Shown: positions 42,301-54,300 of the stretch, piece by piece
Numbering within the stretch: position 1 is the stretch's first letter
Layout: each line of letters opens with the position of its first letter
DNA from: Membranipora membranacea
Lineage: Eukaryota; Bryozoa; Gymnolaemata; Cheilostomatida; Membraniporidae
Length of the DNA stretch: 64,000 nucleotides
Reading direction: 5' to 3'
Assembly: GCA_914767715.1 (NCBI GenBank)
Contig: OU612072.1
Coordinates: 12,586,001-12,650,000, forward strand
Notes under the pieces: generated by a model
Seen by the model: only the letters and a program-made list of their open reading frames with translations
What the model was told of the DNA's origin: nothing
The model's database searches: none
Made by a program: the position numbers and the translations under genes

Positions 42301-45300
42301 TATTACGCATTAAATTTAACTAAATGCTTGGATAACATCTTCAGCTTGGATAAAACTAGCCAATATCACCTTCTGGGAAAAACCAAGTTTAATTTGGCAT
42401 GGAACTTTCATCGAAACTAGATTATAAGGTTGATTGCTCATGGGAAAGAATCCAAATGTTGAAACCTTTTCGCACCCAATAGTAAATGGTTCAAAGCAAG
42501 CAAACAGTGCACCCTCTTTGGGAAAATGATGACAGCTATGGGGATTCCAACGCGGTGTCATCTGGAAATTTGGGAGTTGTCATTTACTTTTATATGGGAG
42601 GACAACTACCAGCTAAAACCACAGAAACAATTAAAAAGCAGGCAAACAAGTTATAACCACACTCGTCAGGGGCATGGGAATAAAATAAAAAAGGGGTGTG
42701 CAGGGTATCAACAGGGGATGAGGGGGGTGGGGTGGGGTTAAGTTTCACCTTATCCCTGGTGAGGCCCTCCTGAGAAGGACAGTTGTATGAATAAGAATAC
42801 AACAGCTCTTGTATTGGAGTGGATTTCCGCTACAACATGCAAATACAAGTCTTACAAGACAACCAGACAACAAGTCAGTTTTAACCATCTTTAAATATTT
42901 TCAGACATTATGACGCCGTTGCAACTCTTTTGGACTAATAAAAACAAAGTATCAAGACAGACTGAAAGGTCCAATGGTGATGGTATCAGTATTAAGGTAA
43001 ACGTTGGTAAGTGCTCAAACCCTGCCAGGGTTGCGGGATGAGGCATTCCATCAAACTGTGGTTGATAGTTGAACACGTCTACCAGCAACCCAGGCAGAAT
43101 AGGAGTATTTAAATTAGGTACACTTAGATCAAATTTGAACCAGTTCTGCTGGCACCTTTACTGGTGAGCCAGTGGCAACTCGAAACTCTCGCTGCAGACA
43201 AATAGGATCATGCTTGATCTAAAATTTACTTGCATCTCTACAAACTGATAAACAGTACTAACCATATGAGTTGTGACCAGCAGTTGTCTCAGTCTATCGA
43301 TCTCGCCTCTTAAATCTCTGATCAGCTTTACATTAGCGTCCTGTAGGTGATTAAACAAACATAATGATTTTCTTACTGGCTCATAGATAGCACCAATAAA
43401 TGATCCGCTTCCTGCTTTCTAGGAAGGCTCTGTGTGTGTACAACTACCATTTGTGTTACAAAGGTTTCAGTCTTCAACTTAATAATAAACACAATTCTAA
43501 GTATCAAGTCTGTGTGGATCCAAAATGGAGTAGGAGGTAGCTCAGTTGGTTAGAGCGCCTGCCCTTTAACGCGCAAGCTCATATGACGCCCCAGGTGTGC
43601 TCCGACCTGCCTGCAAACTGAGAGCAACTTGGCGCCGAATACGGCGCCCGCGCCCTTGAGGCACTGATATTTCTCAGTCCTCGGACGGAGACAACCCTTG
43701 CGATTTTAACCCACTTGTTGGTTACTTGAGTCTTGAGTACAACCAAGAAATTAGATCTTTCTAATCGATTGAGTCAAGTTTCAAATAGGAATCAGATTAC
43801 AAATATCAAATAGGTCCACGCTGCACTATCCTTAGATCACTATGAACATTATTTACTTAACAAGGGGAGGCAAAAACTGAATTGACATAAAGAGAAACAC
43901 ATAAAATGGTCTCATACCTCGTTGACGGTGGGTTTGTTGATGATACTCTTTGTTCTCTGTGCATATCTGAGAGTGTTGAGTGTTTCTGCATAGTATGTAC
44001 TGGATGGTGATATGTCTACATAAAAATCATATGAATAAATAATACTAATATTTAACCTTATTTTTGCATGCAAGACTACCTCATTATTTTATAGCGGAGT
44101 CATGTCAAAATCTTAGGCAACCAGTATTGCATCTACTGGTCACGATATGGAGTACGGAAAATTTATGAGTCCAATCCACCAGGGAGTCCCTGAATCCACT
44201 TACTAGCTATCATGATAGTTTTGGAGTTGCCTCCCAGGCTATCCTTTAGTAACCACGTGAGTACGCTGTCTCTATAAGGCACAAATATGGCCGCCGCTGA
44301 AGTTCTCTTCCTGAATAGAGGAGAAGGGCTCCGAGAGGAGAGAGCCTCAGAGGGTAACAGTCCCTGTGGTGTACCTACTAGGGAGCCTGTCAGGTTCTCA
44401 TGGCTCACAGCAAAACTAGACTGGTTAGCTACAAGAGAAAGAAACCATTACACGTGTTGTAATATAATATCCTTCATTTGGAATTGCCCCCTCTCCAGTG
44501 GAGGGGAGCAAATCCGAATGCAAATGGAACAGGCTCGATCTAGCATCACTTTGACCAATGATCTGACTTCCTGACCCGAACAGTTTTGTGTGTTTCCGAT
44601 GGGGTCTTTGATCGTATCGGTTCTAGTTCTTGGTTGATCTGAATGGAAAATTGTTGAACGTCTAGAGCAGGTGGGATATACTGAAACTAATTTGGTAAGC
44701 TCGAAATGTGTGCATACTATGATAGAAAACATCACGAATTATGGCCTTATTTACTTGAAAGCCGACTAGTTTTGTAACGAAATGTGGCCAATATTTAGGA
44801 AAGACAGTATTTGTTTATTCTGTGGAAACAGATAATTGTGTGCGATTTGCACAACATAATTATGCTCCCCTGCCATGAATCTGCATGCATTGAGTAGGTA
44901 GGGTAGGTCGGGGGAACAGTAGTTCAAGTTTGATCCAATTTGCCTGCCTTTTATATTGCTCCAATTCTACTCTTAAGCCACCGTAAGGTCAAGGGAGAGC
45001 AACCCAAAATGCAGTCAAACTGGATCAAATTTGACTGGGGGGAACAGAAGGATAAAGCTTTTTGCATGCTAGTTTTATGGGGTTGTAGGTGGGATCGCTG
45101 TCAACACCAGGAAAGCCGCTACCGTCAAACAATTAAGGATGGAAATAGCTTTGGGGACGAGTACAAACAAACAAAACACACTTTCCATAAACATAGAAAT
45201 ATATGTCAACCCCGCTGCAAAACATTCTCCAACAGCGAGTTATTCTAGCTAAGCAAATCCAAAATATCTAGCATTTCAACTTTATTTCATATCAAGGGGA

Positions 45301-48300
45301 AAAGTTCATGCAGGTTTTACACAGGGGGTGGTAGATTATAAGTATGACAACACAAACAGGTCATCATGGCATGCAAATTACCAAAATAGTTCCTCCTTTG
45401 GATCGATTCTGCAGAAATGAACAGGTAGTTTGAGTTAATTCATGTGGCTGGCACTGGGAGGGTGCAGTTTTAAAGGCAATACACCACTTTCTGTCAGCTC
45501 TGGCAATATACCAAGTATGATTTAGATTATGTATGTTAGCTAGCATATTGCTCTGCACTCGCAAACGCTTACAAACATATTCACGTCAGTGTTTCATACA
45601 CATTCATGTACAAGACAGGGATCATTATATGTCAAGGCCCTATTGTAAAGGTGTGCAATCGAAGGTATTAAGTTAACAGTAAGTCTTGCTATTTCAGAGT
45701 TGTCCTTTCTTATGTCATATCATTTTGAGTGGACAACTCCTGATATAATATACTATAATATGCTACTCGGTGGTATATTAAGTCTATGTGTGGCATACCT
45801 AAGGCTTTTATCACATTTCCCAGTGTGACGAGTGATTTGTTGATATTGGCGCCTTCCTTCAATCTGTCTTTGTCATAATCTATCAAGTTGGCTCTCTCGC
45901 TAAAACAGAAAGTTTTATAATCTAGACGCAAAAATTTTGCTGAACTTTCACAAATACAGGTATTTGTAGGTCATAAAAACAATGTGTTTGTATATCTGAA
46001 ACGCCAATTTGTTATACCATAACACAATTGGAGACAAATTTCTTGTAAGCAGGGTGATTGTGTTGATACTAAATTGCAAATAGTTATTGGAAACCTTCGA
46101 GTTGATAATATATGATCACACAAACAGCAAGTGAAGCTGAGAGTATTAGAAATGAATTTGCCGTTCTTTGACTAAGGGCAAGACTTTTCTCCAGAAAAAA
46201 GGCTAGAACTGAGAGCCATTTGTCACCTTACATGACTTGAGACCAACGCACCATCAACTAATTCAACCACACTCTACTTCTTATTCATCTTCAAAGCCTG
46301 GAGGTTGAATAGACTAGAGGTGGTTGAGCTAGTTTAGGGGTTATTTTTAGTCACAAGAGTATATCAAATTTCACACCTAATTTTACAGACCTGCCAGCTA
46401 AGTCGACTAGATGTATCTTACTGACTGTCTCACACGGTAGATCCTTGTCTAGTTTAGCCTGAGTAAAATTGATAGTGAATATAGCATGAGATCTACTACT
46501 GTGATCGTGGTAGTGGGTGGCTGCTGTTATCCTACAAAGATAGAAAACTCAGTTACAAAATCTCAGTAATCATAAATCCCATTCACATTCCACCGCATAA
46601 TTTATATCCCAAAATTGTAAGCATTGCAATTTTCTAATAGTTTAACTCTCGAAAAGATGACTGTAGGTAGCCTATAGTTTTTATGTTTCCACTTCAGGCA
46701 CTAAAACTCAAGGATTGGATGAACTGTCCAGCTGAGATGATTGAAAACAAGCTGTAGTGATACTTAGTATTACATCACAGACTATTAGCAGTAGACAGCA
46801 ATCACATGATGCTATGAAGAAAGATTCGCATACACTTTTCACACATTGTTTTTTTTTTATAACGAGTTTAAGCATCATTTTTTCATTCAGATGTATTCCC
46901 CAATATCTTTCTCATGGCAACTTTCTCATATTTAAAAAAATTGAAAATTATGCCGATCGATATGCTATTCAAATATTCTATATTAAAACTGCTTTTAAAA
47001 ACTTATAGTCCTGAAAAACTAGATGAATACTCAAAATCGCACAGTTATCATACGCGATCAACTAAACTGAAACCAATTAAAACCGACAACAATAGAGGTG
47101 GAAGGCCCTTGTTGTGTAGTGGTATAGAACTATACAACAGGTACCTATTGGGATGGGAGGTCGTTTCTCTGCCTGTCGCCATGACAGATCTTGCAGGACG
47201 GCTGTGGGCGGCCGACTAGGCCGGCTTCGGTTTGGCATGCTTCCCCGCCTTTTCGGTGGGATCATGCGGTAGGAGAGGAAAACTTGAGCTGGGCAGCCTT
47301 CACACTAGCCTTTACTGGCTATCTGGTTTTCCCTTTGCCTTTTATAACCGTTTATATTTTTTAAATATCCATCTTAGAATATTAATTTAGTGCAATAAAA
47401 AAAAAAAATTTTAAAATATGACTTATGATCCATACCATAGACTTTATATAGTATATTAAGTCTATGATCTATACAAACCATAGACTTAATATACTATACT
47501 TTATTAAGTCTATGATACAAACAAACGTTAACACTAATGCATAAAGTAAAATAAAGCCACTAACCTTTTCTCGTTTCCCTTATCCAGTAGAGCTTGCACA
47601 GATGCATTATCTTTGACTATGTGTCTGGATAAATCTACAATAGAAAATTTTGACTTTAATGCATAATGCATAATGCATAATTTAAACCGCGTAATGCTGC
47701 TTGATCCTGTGGGGAATTGGTCGGTATAATCTCCAGTCTATAAGGAATTCCCATATAGCCTCTGACTCTTCTGCATTTCACACATGATGACAGATTTGTA
47801 ACAATGAGTAGTTATTGTTAACATGCCGAGTCAAGTCAAAATCAAAAGGTCGAGAAGCGTTAGATAAAGGAGTCAGAGTCTCTAACTCCTTGGTTAAAGG
47901 GAGCATAGAAAAAGAACTTGAATGCCCCCAAACCATAATAAAGGATATAGCTGGAACATTAGATAAGTGTAACTGAATCTTATAACAGTCAATGCGGAGG
48001 AATTACAAAACTTGATGAGGTTTGATCAATTCTGTTTATTAACAACCTCAAACAATCAAACGTAGGCACTGGCACAAATCTATGGACTGAGTTTTTTTGG
48101 GACAAGTGCCATTGTGTATAACTATAAGTACTCTTATATCAGGGCTGTAGTTTAGAAAATATGGTAGGGAAGGTAAAAGTCTGAGGCGAGTGCGAAGCAT
48201 CACAAGGAGGGGTGCTGTAAGCTTCTCTCAAACCAACTAAAGGCATACAATAAGCAAATGGAAATCCCAGAGGAGCTGATTCTGACATGGATCATTCAAT

Positions 48301-51300
48301 TTTGTGTTTTTAGGCCACTGTATTTATAATTCGGGTGGAGGCAGTGCCTCCCTGCAACCCCTAGCACTACAGGCCTGTATATATATGAACTTTATAGATT
48401 AGTAGTTATAAGCTTTGGCAGCGTCAGCACAAGTGAAGAGTAGGAGAGTAGCCATACAACAATCAAGGTATTAAATAGGACTCATTAACTTGTTCTTGAC
48501 TAAAGAATTTTATCTGAAATACTGTGACATTTTGAGCTGCTAATGTCAACATATTAATTTCCAATTTAAATATCAATGAGTTTATTACATAAATCAAAGT
48601 TACATAATAAAATATTTAACCTAAGATAATAGGATACCAAAGGCAGAGCAATCAAACATTCCGTACATGCAGAGAGTGTAAACAAACATCCAGTCCAAAA
48701 AACTTGGCAGTCTCAAGGGGTAACACTAGTAGCACCAAACTGTGTCCTGGTCGCTGGTAGTGGCATTCAATTATATATGATAATAATGGTTATGGAATGC
48801 CGCTACAGGCAACTCCAACACTTAAACTAAGTAAGCCTCATCACACGGCTACTTTTTTACCCTAAAACAAAAAAGAAGCCTCCTGGCAAGCTTATATCTA
48901 GGTTGGTGGTAGTGGCATTCCATATTACATGGTAAAAATCGAGTTTGTTGTCTCTGTGGTGCAGGGGGGAGATATTGTAAAAGTCAATTATCGAGGCGCC
49001 TCGATACCCGACTTTTGCGTGTTCCTCCTCCACCAGAGAGGGAAAAACCTTGTTCTAGGGAAGAGTAGGAGTGGTGATTGATTTCTAGGACTAAATCCGA
49101 CAAAGTGGGATAGTCAGACCAAAATAATGGCTTAAATAGGTTCTGCTACCGTCAGAAACAAAAGAAACCTGCAACTTGCTCAAATTGTGAAAATAAATTT
49201 GACAAATAACGTACCTTGTACATACGGTCCATCTTTGGGATGCTCCCTGACTTTGAGTGTGTATTTCTCCTGGCCTTGACCTTTTTGTTTAGCCGATGAA
49301 GGTCGTAACAAGTCACGGACCCTCTCATTATAGATCTCCATATAACTGTGAGAACATAACAAAACAGTGACTGAGTAAAAATTGTGAGAGTAGCACGGTA
49401 AGATTTTGCGAACAATGATTTGTCCTAACAACTCCCTGATGTGGATTACCAAACATGTGTAGCAAGAAATTTTGTCGGACTGCTGTCAAATTTTTGCAAA
49501 AAGGAAAAAATATGTGGCCCATAACACAGCAGAACTTTCAGTTCATGGTTCAAACTCTCCCCGGGTTTCTGATAGTGGTGAGATACGGTTACACCAGAAT
49601 GTCACTACCAGCGACGCGGGCAGAGTTCACTCCCCTAACCCAAGACTGACTGGTACATGTGCACCATCTGTCACAGAGTCTGCTAGGGGTAGCATTGTCA
49701 CGCGGCTACTTCTTTGGTTTGAGGAGTACCAAAAAACCGAAACCAAACCAAATGAGAAGCCGCGTGACAATACTATGCTAGGTGTGGTGTAGATCAAATA
49801 TAATTCAATTTGCTGCATTTGGAGTTTTAGGTTGTCGTCGGCTCACCAGGAGAATGGGTATGAAAGCTGCCAACTTGGACAGTAGATTTTGAGCAGGTAC
49901 ATTGCCACTGTTACAGATGCTAGGCTGGCATAGAACAAGTTTGATCCGATTTGCCTGCATTCCAGTTGCTCCCCATCCACCGGTCAGGCCAAAGCGGCAG
50001 CAGCAACAAGACCAGTGGAGGAGGGGCAACTCCGAATGCAAGCAAATTGGATCCCCAGGGGACAATCAAACGGGTGGGGGGGTATAAGAGTCTGGGGGCT
50101 CACACTAGATCAAACTTGTTCCAGGGGTGGCATAAGAACAGTCCTACTTTTCTTACTTGTCACATGATGTTTACAAGAAGCCTTACAGCTTTGACGGGAT
50201 CGTTAATTATAGCCTCAAATGAGGATTAAAATCAATGTTTTCCTAATCAATCGTATGTGATTGATTAGACTACATCCGTTTTTTGTGTGAAGGAACTTGA
50301 ATTGAGTGATTAAAATCTTAAACTTTATTTTATTTAGTTTGAAATGAAAGCTTTTCAAGATCAGGAAAGATTTAATTTGATGCATTCAACGGATATATTC
50401 GATCAAGGACTGAATAATGTAAGCCTGTTGCTAAATACAATTATATATCACATGTAAATCCAGTAAAATTAAGTTGAAATTTGCAGCTCACAAAGAACTG
50501 AATTAACAAGATTTTGAAATTTATTCAAGGATAATCCTCTAAACGTTCCAATGGTAAAAATTTTCATTCAGTGGGAACATTTATTGACACCAATAAACTT
50601 TATTTCATCACCCTGCGCCTTAGTCGCTCCAGCCTAGAAGATTTCTATCATGAATGAAACCTTTTTAACTAAGAAAGCCAGGTTTGCACACACATCTGAT
50701 CGCAGACCCAGGGTCAATTCGGAGTTTCCTTCCACAACTAGAATGCCTGTTGCAAGTGTCATCACTTTCTGCTTCGAAACCTAATCAGACCTACGACCAT
50801 CGCTCAATCGAGGTGATCAACAACCGCAACGCTGTAATTTATAACTGCGATTAGGATCACTAGGGGAATAACCAACTTTTGATGGTTTAATTTGAGGTTA
50901 TTTTTCAGGAAAACCGTTTCTTCAAATTTATATTTAACTCAATGGTAAGTCATTTTTGTGGCATCTTCCCTGCTTGTAGCTAGTGAATCAATTTAGTGAT
51001 CTCAAAACACTACACCAAGGTTGTATAGTCTGAGGCATCATGTGGTAATCTGCTCCCAGAAAGCATACTGTCAATTTCGAGTACTGGGGTCTTTCATTGG
51101 AATGAGCGATGCTTCGGAAGCAAATTCATCACCATCACTTTGCTTACTTGGACTTCCAATTAGACAATTTCGTTCCTAAATCGCTCACTCAGAATGAATA
51201 AAGTTCCATCAATAAGTGAGCGAATTGGGGACGAAATCCTAGTAGGTATTGCTCGCTCATTAAATGAGACATCAGATAGTGATTCTGGCTATTTTTAAAT

Positions 51301-54300
51301 GAAAGACCCACCCCCCTCTCCCAGTCAACAGCCTCAAGCTACAATAGCAGTGAGTCTTGCCGAACAAACCCTTACCTGACATCGACTCTACATGATATGT
51401 TAGATTTAGGATGCTCCTGGGCCTCGTCCACTCTAGAGAAGAGACCTTGTAATATCCGCGGGGTCAATCCGATGTCCGATTCGTTACCTGTGAATAAATA
51501 AAATATACTAGGTTCAAAAATAAGCAAAAATAATACAGACTATATCATAAATGACTACCCAAAGACCACGGCATGTTATAGTCAGGCAGTTTCTAACGAT
51601 GAACTTATGTGAGATTTGCATGGTGAAAGATCTCAATGCTCTTTTGAAGTATTGGACTATGGATGGAGGAAAGAGTACATTCCTTGAGGAAAGGTTTCTC
51701 TTTTTCCTCGCATGATCATGTCACATGTCGCTCTCTCAGTTGGCACCGTGGCGCGTTCTTGACAGCTGGGCCGGGCGCGCGAATTGAGATTTTTCATCAT
51801 ACAAATCTCACATAAGTTCATCTTTAGAAACTGCCCGACTATAACATGATGAGTGATGACATGCGTTGGTGTAATCTTCAACAGAGAATTTTTCGATTCT
51901 TCCAGAATTTTCACAACAATTCAAGACACCTCTCATTAATGAGGTTTGATCCCAGGTAAGCATCATGTTATCGCTTCTCGTTATAAATTACCTTAAGGAG
52001 CAAGATCATAGCAGCCTGTACGCCTGTTTTGACCTGTTCCAAACTGAGCCGAAAACTCAAGGTTAAAACCCAAAATGTCTGTAAGACATTAACACAGACA
52101 TTTGAGGTGTAACATTGGAGCAACTTCAATCGCGTTGACTTAAGGTAAGTTATGAGTTAGAACTGAAAATGTGTCATACAAACCCATCATAGTGTAAGTT
52201 TTCCCGGACCCTGTCTGCCCGTATGCGAATATACAGGCATTATATCCATCAAAGGCAGCCTCCAAAACCTCTGAACCCAGATCCTGGAATATCTACAAGT
52301 ACAAGACATCAATTATATTATTTAGGGATAAAAATAATAAAACCTGTGGGCCAGATAGGTATAAGGCCAGGCAACAACTATAAGCAACGGGCACCATCGA
52401 ATCGATTTCTTACTTTTATAACTGAAAGGGGTTAATATTAGCCAGAGTTTAGTTCAGCTAGTTTAAGAGGTACATAATGTCAGCTAGTACTAATTTTCAG
52501 CTATCAGAGTTGGGATTCTTTATAAAGCAAAGAGCACGAGTTAATTTCAGACCTCTACAAAATGCGCTTTTTTTTCCTTCCTGCAAATACCTTACTGATC
52601 CTCTAAGGTTATATTAATCTGAGCCCCCAGACTTTTGCCCCCCCCCCCCGCCCGACAGCCCCCAGGTTATATGTACTCTTGGGGAGTGACTGATAACATG
52701 CCACACCGGAGCATTTATTTCATTTGAAAGGGAAAATGTCAGTCATGTTAATGTCAGTGAGAGAATTAATATGGATTTCAAATTATGGTTCTACCTTTCT
52801 ACATTTTCTTTCCATTTCTGTTTGTCTAGTAGTTACAACTGAACATTTTACACATACTATAATGTAATGACTGACTTGAATAATATTTTGAATTCATTGA
52901 TTGATTAATACTGCCAACAACACATGACGCTAATGAGTGTTAATTTACCACTATCAAAGTTTCATATTTTATTCATTGATCTTTTAATATAAAACAGAAA
53001 ATCGAACCCAATAATCAAACTGCAAAGACCCGCAATTTCTAAGAGCTGCCGGAATGATAATGGTAAATGAACGCTGACAAAAGGCGAATTATTCATACAA
53101 AGCAATGAGTAATACTAAGTACATATAATTGTGTTCACGCTGCATTGATAATTAATATTGTCAAACAAAGCGCAAGCCCAATTACCCTTGCTTAATTGAT
53201 TAGCAATTTACTTCAACTTTCATTAACAGTTTAGGATTATGAGACACATTTTAGGCCATAACACCAACTTTGGCACCAAGTATCTCAAGAAGTACTCTTG
53301 ATTTGGTTCAATATATACCACACAAAAACAGGGGTACCAAAAAGAGGTTATGCGATGATAGAGGTTTGTAGGATATCGCATGAACATCTATCATGGCACA
53401 ACCTCTTTCTGGAAGGCGTTATAAGGTTTTCAGATATTGATAACATAGGAGTTTTTCTCTCTCAATACAAAACAAGGGCATTGTATTGATTTTGAAGTTG
53501 CCCCTCATGTCCGTAAGTTGTCGAGTTGAAATATTGGGGCAAACCACTATCGCTTGTATGTGACAAGCATAAACTCTGAAGTGCCACTGCAACAATTTAT
53601 CAATAATGTAACCTCACCAATCGAGGAATCGCGTTACTTATTTGATATTGCCTGGGGCTTTTTATAAAGGTAAAAAGTCAATATAGCTTTATTTGAAAGG
53701 CCTGATTGAGAATGTGTTTGTTTGGGCTCCACTTTCAAGCTCATTTGAAATGTACACTAGGAAAAAACAACTTGCATAGAGTGCGTATCGTGACATACTG
53801 TACTCAGTAAGAAATTCTAAACCTTGATCTTTTAACAGGTTGTCACATGCGGCAAACAATACTGCCACTGTAGGAAACACTCTCAAGGTGCCCAGTTTAA
53901 TCACACCTTGCTGTTTGGTAAGAAATAGCGGATTGGGCTGCCCCTAAAGATGGACGCAAGGTGCCCTAGATCCTCATACTGGGAATGTGATACATCCTAG
54001 AACACTAGAATGCATCCTAGATGTGTGAGGCCATAGAAGACCTCCTGAATTGAATGTGCAACAAGCTGTCGAAGCTGAAACTTGCACTGATCAACCAGTG
54101 ACACTTTGATCTTAGCCAATAGGTCAGTTCAATCACACCATGAAACATTGACAACAGGACGCGGGTTGGGAGGGGGTAGTCCCTATTCCATGTTGCGATA
54201 AAGTGAGCCTAGGTACACACATGCTGTTCTTCAAGCTATGATACCAACACTCAAGAACTTGTATTACATGATCTGTCATTGCCGCATTCTACATACAAGT

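Larger units (their letters stand above)
49346..51375. other. intron 5, 2.0 kb
   Basis: Holds hairpin E, family A copy 8 and MITE F in close order; the rest is AT-rich without features. Confidence 0.5.

Noticed and set aside
43532-43605. A functional tRNA gene
   Set aside because: The D-arm half is good but there is no B box, no proper T-arm or acceptor pairing; better read as a SINE head.
51657-51914. 85-codon minus frame
   Set aside because: Lies mainly inside the long inverted repeats of element G, so it is an accident of that element.
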